Positions 52,319 to 63,867 of a stretch of 64,000 nt of DNA are shown here, one piece after another. The DNA is taken from the NCBI RefSeq assembly GCF_003073045.1, contig NC_037592.1, positions 10,568,007 to 10,632,006 of the forward strand. The letters run 5' to 3'. Numbering within the stretch: the first letter of the stretch is position 1; every line of letters begins with the position of its first letter. The notes beneath the pieces were generated by a model. That model was not told the origin of the DNA and searched no databases. It saw only the letters and a program-made list of their open reading frames with translations. This DNA is from Pomacea canaliculata (taxonomy: Eukaryota; Mollusca; Gastropoda; Architaenioglossa; Ampullariidae). A program made the translations under genes and the position numbers.

Positions 52319-53848
52319 AATCTCTGGAAGCATGCATGCACATCACGCCAAGACAAGGTCTTTGTGACTCCTAGACGAGACTTGGCCGAGACTGAAGCGG
52401 AGCGCTTAGCTAATCATCTCTTAAAACATTCGAACTACACGCAAGGGTCGTGCTCATTGTTGTTTCGTGCATCTATGTTCATTCGCAAAAATGAGAGGGT
52501 ACGGGGGTGGTAAAAAGTGAACAATGAGCCTTTTTGGGAGTTTTTTGGCATTTAAGTAGAAACTACCTACATTAACACTTTTCTTGTAAGTATGTTTGCT
52601 GAAGTGTTTTCAAGCAGCCTGTTTCTCAACATCAGGGAAAAGTATTCTTTTTTTTTTTTTAATCGCATCATTTAAAATCATTTTGATGTGACCTAGCGAA
52701 CGCCACTTAAAAGGCAATAGAGGATCAGCCTGTCATGAGATAATTATAGTTACCTCCGTAAGACATAGCTTTAATCAGAAATGACAGATAGTAATGTGTT
52801 TCTGCCAACTCTTTCCCGCTTGCTGAAGTCTTCTTGCCAAGATAGGAAAGTGTTTTATTGTGTTGTGCGCTCTGAACTATTTTTTACCAGTTGTATATGT
52901 TTAGAAGGTTATAAAAAGCTATGTAAATAGCAAGCACCAGCTTTTACAATCAGTGTGACGAAAGGTTTGGAGTTGGAGAAGAAATAGAGCGGAAGAGCTA
53001 TTATATAACTTATAGCCGCGAAGAATGAACACAGGTAAATAAAAGAAGGATCTTATATCTTTTGATGACCCCACAAAGCTCGTTGCTCATGATATTCAAA
53101 TAGGTTGTGCTCAGGTGAGATAATAAATATTATTTTTTCTGTTTTCCAAGAGCGCATTTAATTCATCAACAAAGGATAAGACCGAAGAAAACTTCATTTC
53201 ATGCTGTGCAATTTATGCAGAATTAAGGTTGAAAGCGATTAAATTTTGGGTATAAATGTTGCTTTAATTTTAGTTTTAATCGCCTGTCCATAACTTGTTT
53301 TCTTTTATTTGTTTGTTTTATGGAATAATTCTTTATATCTTTCCTGATTTCGGTTTTTCATTTTTATCTCCTTTTTCTTGAATGAATCTTACGAACATAT
53401 ATGCTGCTATGCTCTGCTGTTGTCAAATTCTTTTATATTGTAATAAAAGTGTATATTTCTGTCGAGTTAGCCTTCTGTTGTCTGCCTGCTGTGAGTTGTC
53501 TGTAGGGGCAAAGGGCCATCCAAGGGAGGGCAAAGGTCAAAAGGAAAATAATTATATTTGACCAAGGTTTTTTCGCAGGAAGGTCCGTTGCTTTTACTCC
53601 GTAAAAACCGTGTACAACCCACAGACAGGTGAAGTGAGTCCTTTAGTTAACTGCTCTGGTGACCATCTTGTGTTAGGGGAATTAATTTGTTACTGTACTG
53701 ATGCATTAGTGTCATTTATATTTTACATTTTTCGTCTTTTTTTTTTTTTGTCATTTTCCCTTGCCTTCCTTCCTTTTTGTAAACTGAGCCAGCCTCGCGC
53801 ATGCGCACGCACACACATATTTCCCATGAATCTGCACAACGCTACCGA
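52319..53848. other. 3' UTR of the calponin-homology gene and short intergenic gap
   Basis: AT-rich sequence with an AATAAA at 53442-53447 that probably ends the plus-strand transcript. Beyond it there is only an unremarkable stretch before the convergent calcitonin locus. I see no other gene. Confidence 0.6.
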
Positions 53849-54149
53849 TTACTTGTGGTTTACTTCTGCAATAATCAGAACATGAAGAAACTCATATTTT
53901 TTAACTAAAAGACCCTCTTTCCCCAATAGTTTTGTTGTCGATAGTTGTACTGATAGTACATCAGATCCCAGCACGGTCTGTACGTAGTTAAAGACCTCCG
54001 TGAGCACGCTGCAGTCCAGAGAAAATCCTTCGTGTACACCGAGGGCTGGCAGGCGCTGTGACGTCAGCAACAGATGTCCCCAGAGGGCGACAGCTACTGG
54101 GTCACAAACCTGTCGCTGCTGTTGTAGTAACCCTCCAAGGACTGCACCT
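53849..54149 (-). CDS. Candidate extra 3' exon of the calcitonin locus
   Basis: On the minus strand a good acceptor (TCGTTTTGCAG) precedes an open frame that begins with one spare base, the same entry phase as the hormone-locus exons. It runs about 99 codons to a stop at 53849. Near its middle, GFSLDCSVLTEVFN resembles SSFLDCGRLLDDLN of the second pro-domain exon, sharing L-D-C, L and N. No hormone core, dibasic site or phase-2 donor follows. It could be an alternative terminal exon, a decayed pro-domain copy, or chance. In another frame it encodes only 18 residues before a stop. Confidence 0.3.
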
Positions 54150-54412
54150 CTGCAAAACGACAATTTTACATAATAACGAAATCGGAAGTAAATGAGACGT
54201 AAACACGACGGAGACGTCCTAACCTGACTGGAAATAAATTTTTATCTATTTTATTACTTTTGTAGAAAAATACTTAGGCTTTAGCTGTTTGAGTAATGGA
54301 GGAAATTCATATTCTTTACTTAATATGAATTTCAAGCCATACAAGGATGCATATTAACAAGGTACACCTTGGCAGTCACGTGACAGGCGTACCGTGTTCA
54401 GGTGTTGGCTGT

Positions 54413-54590
54413 TCATCGTCGCCTGTTGGAGCCTTGTCTGTTGTCTTTCATCTTGTTGTCGTTATCCTGCGCCTGACGACGGCGACGTCCGGGGGACAGG
54501 GCCGACTTCAGGTAGTAATACTGACTGGCTGCACGGTCTAGTGCTTCTGTCAGACAGTGGTTACCCAACCGGAACTGACAGGTGCGCTTG
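54413..54590 (-). CDS. Calcitonin-type hormone 2 exon
   Basis: The acceptor (CACCTTACTGCAG) leads into SKR, then a peptide of 31 residues starting TCQFRLGNHC and ending YYYLKSALSP, followed by Gly for amidation and RRRR. A basic, Asn-rich tail of about 24 residues ends at a stop at 54413. The ring Cys are positions 2 and 10 of the peptide. It pairs with the pro-domain exon 54760-54873. Conservation of ring, middle and amidation site argues for function. Confidence 0.88.
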
Positions 54591-57500
54591 CTGCAGTAAG
54601 GTGTAAGAAAAGAAGAACATACAGTTAGTTACAATAATGAAGAGAAACAGACTGTCTCACCCTGAGAAGAAGAACTTGTTTATTTACCAAATGACATTAC
54701 GCTAGGAATCTGCATCAACATTTTCTGGATTTGAATATTTGTAGAATTATGGGGCTGACCTGGTTTCCATGGGCTGTGTGTTGATATCATCCAGCATTCG
54801 TCGCAGTTTTGTGACTTCTGTCATCTGATGGTTTAAGTCGTCAAGAAGCCTGCCACAGTCCAAGAACGAACTACTGTGAAGACTGAACAAGGTGGCCTTA
54901 TCGTTTCATCAGTAAAATTTACACTTTAAATATGTGCGCACTGTATGTGAGATCGACGACAGCTTATGTTCACACCCCGGTGGGATCACAAGAACATGAC
55001 TCATACCTATTGATGCCTGAGAAACGCAGGACAGTGAGAAAATGTTTCCTCTGGCCCAGAGTAAATATATTACTATGATACAGGTAATGGAGGTTGCAGG
55101 TAGCCAAACACATATACAAAGATGGTTTAGAAATGCAAATACACTGAGGAATGATACAAGTACTGAAACAGCAGGAACAAAAGTATTTCGGGAACAAGCA
55201 GTACAACATAAACAAGAGAGATTCATGTAAGTTATATCAATGACAAAGACCAACTTAATTAATCCTAGTGGGCAATTAAACTTAGGAAGTGTGGTCAGAT
55301 ACCAAAATAAACACAAGTGCTAGGTACCAGATAAAGATGAAGACAAGATCAGGATAAGTCTGCGGCGTTATTTGAATGAGGTACATTATGTGGGATGAAA
55401 TTTAGACAAAACGAGAAGAAAATAGACTATATAACAAAAATGCTTATTTTTGTGTCTGGAAGAAGCGGTAAGGTCAGGTCAGGGAAAATGGAGCGTTGAG
55501 AATAAAGGTAAAGGGAAGTAACCGCAATATGTGCTTAGTTGAGTTAATGTGGGGTTATTCCCCTTTAGATATTTCTTTTCCACTAAGAAATCTGTACTTT
55601 TCCTACCTCTACCGTTCTGTAAGCCTATCAGGCCTATCTAGCTCCGTCTAGACTAATCTAGAACAGAGCGATTCGCTTTTGCGCCACTTTCAGCAAGAAA
55701 TGGACTTTTGATGCCGGACAAACAGTGCTTTCGATCGGCGGGCAAAACTAGTTTCTGGAAGCAATTTGGCTTTGTGGTGAGTCCGTTCTGCGACTGACGT
55801 CATGATCTGAACCTTCCTTCGAGATAGCCATTCGCTCCACGCAGTGCGCACGCGCAAGAGTCAACGGGTCATTTCCGCCACGTTACGAGTGACGTCCGTG
55901 AAGGCAACGAGTATGTAAGCGAATGGTCGTCTTAGTGGAACATGTTACATTCAAGACACAAACTTTCCATTCTGGTCGTCTCACAGGAAATTACTCCGTT
56001 ATAATCATGTACTGTCCTAACGAATGATCGTCTCAACGGAATATATCGTTAAATTTAAAAGATGTCCTAGCAAAGGAGCGAATGATCTTCTCACAACGGA
56101 TTCGAGCTCATCACAGGGTGAGACGTTTGTTGTGGTGGACCTTTGCTCTGTTGTTGTATGATGTATAAAGTGAAGACTTGAACGTGTAAAATAAATAAAA
56201 TGGCAAAGGTTGTAATGAAAGAAAACGTTTGGTATGCATGAAGTGACCAAAGCAATCTTCTGCCTGTCTGGTCACTCCCAGGTGCGCCTAATGATGACAT
56301 CACGTGCGATTCTAGGTATGGTCGTGGAATCGTATCAATTAAGTGTGGTTTCAGAGCTAAAAACAAACTTTTCATGACAATGATGTCATAATCCGTCTTC
56401 GAAAGTGAATGGTTGAATGGAGATGACCAAAATGTGTATTTCGCGGTTGAGTAAGTAGAAGACGATTTTGCCCGAGAAGCTGTCTATCAATGGCACTCAT
56501 GAGAAACATTGGAAACATCAGAGACAGCAGAGCGATGCACATCAGGCGGTGCCAGACAAAGGGAGGGCAAAAGTACGACAAAACTGGGGAGGCAATCGGT
56601 GTTTTGCAAAAGTGGAATTGGATTTCTTTCGCCGTGCGCCTGGCGCCTCATTTAGCTATGATTACCACATTTTATCGCCAGATGTCGGCAAGGCAGCTTT
56701 CATGTTATTGACTACTTTTCTCCTTTGTGTTTGCCCTCCATTTGTTACTTCTTCTCGCTTTCATTCTCTCTCTCTCTCTCTCTAGCTTTTTATCCCTGTG
56801 TCTCTCTCCTCCCTGTATGGCTTCTCAGAAATGCCGCGGACTTTACTTGAGGGGCAAAGTTCATTACTACTATAACTTCCTAAATTACAATTGCAAATTA
56901 TCGCATCCCACGGATAGATGACTCTGTAACTCAGTTGTAGAGCAGATCATGCAAACCGAGTTAGTCCCTGCCACCAGGGAAACTGCCCACCAAAGTGGTG
57001 ATTAGTCACCATACATTTCCCGCGGCTTGTCTTAAAAATAATCAAGAAGGAAATAACAAGTTGACATTAAGTGTCAAAGCGAAGAATAAGTTATGTTCAT
57101 CTGATCTTTGCGTTTCAAATGAATGAAATAAGAAAAGATTTAGTTTGTTTTGTGAACCAAATATATGGGTTTGATGACTATTTACAAACAAGTACTGAAG
57201 TTGTGATGTTGGGTGTGGCATAGATTCACTTTACTACAGAGACAAATATTTATACTAGCATTGACATATGTATTTAATTTTCAGTGAGGACACCGTAAGC
57301 CGTTGTGTTTCTACTTCTATTTGTATATCGTGTGTCAGTATAAACATACTACGATGCCGCACTAATGTTACACTCACTTTTAGTACAAAAAGGTAAAATA
57401 ACTAGTCCTGAAGCTGTAATTAAGATGATCATAACGATGACAAAGAGAATGATGATGAGAAGGAGATGGTGTAGATGTAAATCTGTCATAGCTGTACTTT

Positions 57501-60500
57501 CATGTGCTTTTATTTTTTTATTTCCTTCTTGAAATGGACTCTGGGTTAATGTAATCCTGTTCCGACATAATATTCGAGTTCCCACCTTTCTCTCTCTCTC
57601 TCCCTCCCTTCTTCCCAGAATTAATGTGGACTTTACCTCGGGGAGGAGGGGCAAGCCTCGTGATTACTATAACCTGCAAATTACAATTGTAGATTCCATA
57701 ATCCCACGAGAGGACCATTCTATAATTCAGTTGAAGAGTAGACCTCCATGACAGACCCTGGCACCAAGGAAACCAAATGAAGGAAGTGGTGATGAATGTT
57801 TCTTGGTGACCGCAAGTCTGCTGTAGGAGACTCGGAACACAGGGCACACCAAGGTGACGTAAGGAGGGCGGGTAGGGTGACGTCAGCAAGACCCACTCGG
57901 GTCATTAATAGCAGAGCCGTGTTTGCTGTCAACCGTTTCGTTCTGGAACATTCTGCATAAAACTGGAACCTGACTTACCCAAAGCCTTCAAATGAAACAG
58001 AAGGAGGACCCAGGGGAGATGAAGACGTAGTCTTCGTCAAGGCAAGCGGGAAAAATTACAGACCTCAGTGAGTTGTGGGCCTTTCTGGAGTTGTGGAGTT
58101 GTAGGCCTTTCTGGAGTTGTGGAGTTGTGGGCCTTTCTGGAGTTGTGAGCCTTTCAGGAATACTCGGGGGCAAAGGACTAAAGAGTGGCAGTTGGTGGGT
58201 GAGAGGGGAGCGTGGATTGAAGACCTAGAATCTCGTGGGAACTCGCGGCCGACGAGAAGTTGTCGTGATAACCCTTCAAACTGCGACATAGATGTAGGCG
58301 ATACATGTGAGCTGTGAACAGCGGCGGACACTTTGTAAGTGAAGAATCATGTAAGCGAGCACGAGATGACCACGTGTGTCTTTGCCCGAGGGTTGTACGA
58401 GTGAAAGGCTGTGTAAACGTTTGTATGTCCTTCCTGCACACTGTGACCTACCTTACATCTTTACTTTGTGATTTGAATTTTTTTTAAAGGAACATTCTCT
58501 TCGTGATGTAAGCGAAGAACACGAAAACGAAATTGAAAGTTTGGTAGAGGTGTCCTAGGTACTTGCTTAGATTTAATGTCCTTCGCTTCTCAGCCTGATG
58601 GGTTTGAGAAAAACTGATAATAGGAAAAGTACGTCTGATGGGTCTGGTATGACGAGAGCTGTCAACAGAAGATATACAAAGACAGAAGATCGAAGAAGAG
58701 GAGTGGTAGCTGTTGCAGTTGTAGCAGCCGTAGGAGGAGGTAAGAAGGAAGAAAGTAAGGTAGTCAGGTGGTAGTTGTGCTCAGGCTGGAGGCGGTACTA
58801 ATAATGATGTAGGTGTAGGTGTAGGAGAAAAGGAAAGGAAAGATTTTTCACTGAAATAATTGATTTGTTGGCAGAAGCGTTCTGGAATGAACAGGTGCTG
58901 GGTGCAGACTACATCATTAGCCACCAGCAATCACTTTAAACGCTTCTACTAAAATAGTACCACCTGCCTGAGTCAAAGCCGCTACGAAGGAAATTACTGG
59001 CCATCATGACGTCATTCAGATACTCGATAGCGCATTGGTAGCCGTTGATCCCTAAATATTATCAGTTTAGTTGCCTAGTAGGACAGTCATACAACAGACA
59101 GCAGTGTACTGAACACCTGATTCTTCACTCAGGTCAAAGTGTAAGCCTTCACACTTGTGCGCACGTGCACCCGTTGAACTATGGGAATGCCACGTATGAA
59201 AAAAGAATTAGGCAGCAGCGCCGGGTAAGGGGTCTGAGCATAATGAATAGCTAAAGGACTATCATTTTCCCATAAAAGTGAAAGAAAGATGGCTTGGGGT
59301 GGTGGGAGTTTTCGCGGGGAGGAGGCGGAGGAAGGATCTGAGAACGAAAGCAACAGCGGTGTGACCGACTTCCAGAGTTTCTGACAAAGATTAATTCCAA
59401 CACCACAATCTCATTCTCTCTTATCGGTGAAGACTTTTACAGAAAACAGTAGTTGGGAGGAAGGGGGGTGCACCTTTTCTTCTCTAAACCACCAGCAAAA
59501 CAGATCGTGAAGTCAAATGGAGAAGTAACGATGTAATCAGTTTAAAATGCAATGATAGAGTGAAGAAAGCATGATGGTCGTGCGAATAGTGACCATGGAG
59601 AGACTCTGTTGATGAAGGAAGAAGGGTTGTAGCGACCAGTGGACTACTCACTCTCTCAGTTTGCTGCTCAAGTCTTCAGGAAGGTCAGCACTGCGCTTGC
59701 CTGGGCTGTAGCCGCTGCGCAGGAAGTCACGTGCCATCATGACGTCATCCAGATGCGCGAGAGCGCAGTGGTGGCTGTTGATCCCCAGCTCACATGACCG
59801 CTTCCTGATCGGTGAAAGTGGGGGGTGAGGGGAGGAGAAAATATCGGTTAATAAGTTGATCGCAGTCAGCACGTCCCTTCCCCCGAACATTGATAACGTT
59901 GGATAAATTATTGTCTAAGGAAGGAATTATTCTAGAAATAGCAACTAAAGAATTACCTTTTTAACGTTTACAACAATGTGTCATACAATTCGTAACAGTT
60001 TTTTTATCATTTCGTCATAATGTCCGTTGTCATCATTGCAGTTTCTGTCTTTGATATAAATACATGGCGGGTCACAACTGAGGTTTGTTAGCCTTCCTAG
60101 CTCTGAGGTAGACCGGATAGGACTGTCCTCATCTCTTGCTTTCCAATGTTCAAACTATCAGTGCCACTCAGGCGATCAAGATTAAGTAGTCATCGTCTTA
60201 TATGTCTGCATCTAGCTCAAACGAATGTCGTAAGAGTCACACTTAACCCACCAACACCACAAACTAAAGTCAGGGGGGAGGGGTAGAAATTTCATTTTAC
60301 TTAAATAATTTTAAGAAGCTTTTAGAGTTCAAAGATTAGAGCTCTGGTTTAGTTTAACTCTATTTCATACTTGCTACAACTTTCCTTTTATCCTGGATGA
60401 AGTGTTTCGTTTCCTACTTAGCCATTTTCGTTAACTCGTACTTCAGTATTTAATGAAATGTTGCGGTTAGAATGAAACGGCATGTTCACTGAAACGTTTT

Positions 60501-62077
60501 ACTTCATTCTAACAAAGATGCTTCATTTCACACTAAAGGAAAATTTTCATTTCATATACGGAAACTACATTGATTAATTATACTCAAAGAAAATAGTACA
60601 TTTGCTATTATCTGTACTTTTTAATTTTGTGAGTTTTATTTGATACTTACTGAAAGGTTTCCAGCCCGTCAGCCATGGTAGCGAGGTTTTCTTTCAGCCC
60701 GTCGACATCAACCGTGAAGCGCGACTCTCTCTTCAGACGAGGGCTGGAAAGAAAATCACGATTTAGTATTTTGTCATCGAGTCCACCTGCAAGGTACTAA
60801 GATACTTTGAAGGACAGTCTTTGACAAAGTGGCATGCTGGGCAACCTGGCCAAACAAGACCAGCATTCGCTCGTGATTGCTGAAATAAAAGATTTCTTGT
60901 GTCCTTGTGTGATGACCGTGTCTAGTACCAAGCCATTGACTGTGTCCTCTGTACGAGATCCCAGGATCGAACCTCCTCAGTCACGTGCTCTCAAATGCCT
61001 GAATTCTCCTCTCAGTTTCTGCGAGCAAAGTCCACGTTACTGGCATTCATTTCATATTCATCCTTCTCTATGAGAATGTGATGGCTGAAGTAAGTGTATC
61101 TGTCCTCCTCCCTGGTCTGATGACGGCTCCAACCTCTTCCCTACTAAGGAGTCCACCATGCTGTCTTGCCTTCTGTACCAGAGTTCATGACCCTCGATCG
61201 TCAGCTGCTGTCTCCTAAAATACTGGCAAACGGTGGACAGTTGGTCCTACCGGGTACTTTTTGACGAGTAAAGTCTTCACCCGCTTGTGGGTCTCAGATT
61301 TTTTGTAGGTTTTACTCCCTGACCCTTTATCTTTCCTAAGATTGTTCACAAGGCATGGAGCCATTTTTCCCTTGCGAGGGTGTGGAATGATAACATCCCT
61401 GAGCGAGATGTGTCGTCTGCTCCCCAGTGGCTAACAAAAAAGATTGTATTGCCCCCTGGTACAGAAAGGTGAGAGGGGAAGCGACAAGATAACCAAGAGG
61501 TTTTTCAAACTAACCAGTCAAACGTTTGAAAAGTAATAGACAAAGAAAACGACTCTTCTATTTATGTGATTAAAAAATATCCCAGACACTTAGAAATAGA
61601 ATTTAAAAAATTGAGTTAGGAAAAAGAAGAGGAAGCATGAGAAGAAAAATTTTTTTTTAACCCAACGAATTTTTTTAATGGAGAAGTTCTGCTGATCCTT
61701 GATAGCAAAAAGTTTTGCCAGGACACAGTTGATAACAGACAGAATGCGACGAGCGACACATTAGATGTTTTCACAGTTAGGTTGTTCAGGGTGTAAACAT
61801 CAATTAATTCAAGCCAAGAACTAGTTACCCAGGAGAATATTAAACACGGTCTAAAGGCGTTAATGCCACTCATCTCTTCTCTCCTTTGAAGTGATTCTAC
61901 CTCAGCTTTTAGTTCGCTGTTAATCTCATTGTAAACTTTAATACACTTGGTGATAGAACCAGGCAGTTAAAGTAGCCATGGCAACATGATCCTTACCTGG
62001 ATTTTAAGGACAACTCCCACCACTGCCGACAAGTAGGTGGTTGCTAGCATGAGGAGGAGAGTAAATAAACCCAACAT
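54413..62077 (-). CDS. Calcitonin-type neuropeptide prohormone, two hormone units
   Basis: Neuropeptide precursor of the calcitonin/DH31 superfamily, processed in the secretory pathway; the peptides act on class B GPCRs. Proposed order: signal-peptide exon (62168-61997, ATG at 62077), pro-domain 1 (60743-60651), hormone 1 (59804-59652), pro-domain 2 (54873-54760), hormone 2 (54590-54413 with stop). Both hormones follow Lys-Arg, carry an N-terminal Cys pair forming a ring (spacing 8 and 7 residues), and end in Ser-Pro-Gly before KR or RRRR, giving C-terminal Pro-amide. These are hallmarks of lophotrochozoan calcitonins. All junctions among the four downstream exons are phase 2, so a single transcript could encode both, or hormone 1 could end at its own read-through stop (59648). 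The signal exon ends in phase 0 and does not join pro-domain 1 in frame, so one exon is missing from this model. Confidence 0.82.
54760..54873 (-). CDS. Calcitonin locus pro-domain 2 exon
   Basis: A 114-bp exon of 37 full codons, phase 2 at both ends. It contains SSFLDCGRLLDDLNHQM and MLDDINTQPMET, and joins in frame to the hormone 2 exon to give TSKR. It probably forms an acidic amphipathic propeptide helix. The donor is GTCAGC, slightly non-consensus. It matches pro-domain 1 (60651-60743) in position and phase. Confidence 0.78.
56838..57004 (+). repeat. Duplicated SINE-like segment, copy 1
   Basis: Starts GGACTTTACTTGAGG. It contains a tRNA A-box-like GTAACTCAGTTGTAGAGCA and then GAGTTAGTCCCTG, resembling a degraded B box. 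A diverged copy in the same orientation lies at 57628-57795. Both are preceded by CT-rich DNA. Confidence 0.7.
57628..57795 (+). repeat. Duplicated SINE-like segment, copy 2
   Basis: Starts GGACTTTACCTCGGGG and keeps the order of blocks seen at 56838-57004, including AAATTACAATTG, CAGTTGAAGAGTAGA and CCCTGGCACCA. The divergence suggests two old insertions, or a tandem duplication followed by drift. Confidence 0.7.
58070..58160. repeat. Short minisatellite with GGAGTTGTGG units
   Basis: About three copies of a unit built from GGAGTTGTGGAGTTGTAGG and CCTTTCT. It lies in the calcitonin locus intron and has no coding meaning that I can see. Confidence 0.85.
58973..59052 (-). pseudogene. Decayed calcitonin-type hormone exon
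   Basis: About 80 bp closely similar to the hormone 1 exon at 59652-59804. The minus strand reads GINGYQC, then LNDVMMASNFLRSGF where hormone 1 has GINSHHC and LDDVMMARDFLRSGY. The first ring Cys and the Lys-Arg before it are gone, replaced by AT-rich sequence, and Ser-Pro-Gly-Lys-Arg has become Asp-Ser-Gly-Arg. The frame runs 16 codons further to a stop. It cannot yield a normal hormone. It lies only 600 bp from hormone 1, so it is probably a local duplicate. Confidence 0.85.
59648..59804 (-). CDS. Calcitonin-type hormone 1 exon
   Basis: The acceptor (CACCGATCAG) leads to QKR after joining pro-domain 1, then a 32-residue peptide starting SCELGINSHHC and ending FLRSGYSP, then Gly-Lys-Arg and the tail SADLPEDLSSKLR. 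The ring Cys are positions 2 and 11. A consensus donor GTGAGT at 59651 gives a phase-2 exit (exon 59652-59804). If the donor is ignored the frame ends one codon later at 59648, so both a terminal and an internal use are possible. Confidence 0.87.
60651..60743 (-). CDS. Calcitonin locus pro-domain 1 exon
   Basis: A 93-bp exon, acceptor TTCTTTCCAG and donor GTAAGT, phase 2 at both ends. It encodes PRLKRESRF, then an acidic helix-like segment ending MADGLETF, and joins hormone 1 as QKR. The internal Lys-Arg may release a further fragment. It is equivalent to pro-domain 2 at 54760-54873. Confidence 0.78.
60744..61996. other. Intron or unresolved region of the calcitonin locus
   Basis: A linking exon (phase 0 in, phase 2 out) is expected between the signal exon and pro-domain 1, but I cannot choose one. 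A tRNA-like remnant on the minus strand near 60910-61000, with GGTTCGATCCTGGG, suggests part of the stretch is SINE-derived. Confidence 0.4.
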
Positions 62078-62168
62078 TGTCGTGTCTGGCTCGCCTTTCT
62101 TCAACTGGATCCTTTGAATGAGAGCAGCTGTAAGCTTGTTTGTTCTTCCTTTGTTCAACGGTTGAGCA
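61997..62168 (-). CDS. Signal-peptide exon upstream of the calcitonin exons
   Basis: The acceptor (TTGTATGTTTCAG) is at 62169 and the donor GTAAGG at 61996. From the ATG at 62077 it encodes 27 residues starting MLGLFTLLLMLATTYL, a typical secretion signal core. The frame is open back to the acceptor, so the true start could be earlier, and a 5' UTR exon must lie beyond 62168. It is assigned to the calcitonin gene by position and strand only, since its exit phase (0) does not match pro-domain 1. Confidence 0.45.
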
Positions 62169-63787
62169 CTGAAACATACAAACAATGTGAAATGTTGAAT
62201 GTGTGAGCATGGCTAAGAGAAAGTGAAGCAATAAGTTGAACAGCATGTGCTGGAGTTGATAGTAAAGAAATGAGGTCGATTCCCATGTTTTCTCATTCCT
62301 GATTTTCATTTAAAAAGTATAAACAATTATTATTAAAAAGGTTCAACAGTCATGTTCAGGATTTCAGTCAGCGATTTCAGGATTTCAGTCAGTCCACAGC
62401 AGCTCTAGCGACTATAAGAGTCCTGCACCCAGGATCCGAGACGCCAAAACAGAGACGGCAACAAAAAGGATGGGAGTGGTTCAGCGGGCTAGTGCAGACC
62501 GATGTTTGTAGATTGCGGGGTGGAGTCGAGGCGTCCAGCACTGCCCATGCAGCATCTGCTGGAGTCGTGACCGGAATGCGGTTGTGGCAGTTAAGTCACG
62601 TGGCAGACTCATTTCGTGAGTAGCTTTTAGTCTAACGCATCTCCCGCTGCTGGTTTACCGTATTACTTCTACAAAAACCTGGTCAGCAGCCAGCTACCGC
62701 TCAGCCTCCACAAATCCTGTCTAATCTGTGGTATTTATCACACCAGTAGGGTCGGCCATTCTGTGAGCATCCTCTCGTTATTTGCACCACGTGTTAAGGT
62801 CCTGTCTGTAGTCCCATGAGCAGGGAGCTGACCCCAGGATGACCAGGGCTTACAGAAAATCTCTCTGATGAACACAGAACCACTAAGGAACATTCTCTGT
62901 TCTACGACACATAAAATTATAATCATTGTAATGCGGTAATAGCTTAAAAGCATTACCAAGATGATGTTACAAGTAATGAAAGTTTCTAAAAGCCACGTCA
63001 CTGTACGTCACTGACAGAAGTGCCAATACCTGATTTAACAGTTAAAACAAGAAAGTAACATTATCATATGAGTTGCAACATGTTTTTGAGTACATCGCTC
63101 AGAAAAGAATGATTATATCTGTAAAAGTCGGCCTTCAACTGTTGCTATCTTTATTATCTTTAAAGTTTATGAGTAGTCAAAATAATGGATGGGATCGTGG
63201 AAGTAAGCAGCAGACATTTGTTCTTCACCTGAGAAAATCATGTTTTATTTTCCATTTCTTACGCTTTTTATATAGTGATCAAAATGTTTTATTTGAGTAG
63301 TTTGACAGTTGATAAAAATTCCTGTCTATATCTGTGATTGTATCCCACATAAAGATTAAAGTCTTAAAATTAATTTAGGTTAAAGTGTAATATATTTTAC
63401 CTGCCCCTTCCCTTCTCCATCATTTCAATTAATAAAGCACGGGTATATCTCGGATTACAACGGGGCAACGAAATTTTAGCGGAATAAAACTACAAAGCTT
63501 TATTTACGCCCGAAAATTGCAGTTTTTCCCTTTTTTTTTCCACCCTTCTTTTTCTTTTTCCCTTCTGTCTGGGTTCAAGCAATAGTCGTAGTATGTCTGT
63601 GAGTCTATCCCCTACCACAGCAAGAGATACTGTCACTAACAATGAGAAACATTATTTAGTTTCCCGAAAAAAATCAAACTGTCTGAGTTTGAGAATGTAT
63701 TCGTGTAGTTTAAGTGTGTCGTACACTTGGCAAGCAGGTTTTCTCATCTTTATATTCTCTGTGACTTTCTTTCTTTCTTTCTTTTTT

Positions 63788-63867
<80 letters not shown>

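Larger units (their letters stand above)
54874..58972. other. Long intronic stretch of the calcitonin locus
   Basis: I see no further exon here. It contains four related short motifs of the type GAATGATCGTCTCAACGGA (about 55921-56102), a duplicated 165-bp SINE-like segment (56838-57004 and 57628-57795), a CT run (56766-56784) and a short tandem repeat with GGAGTTGTGGGCCTTTCT units (58070-58160). Confidence 0.5.
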
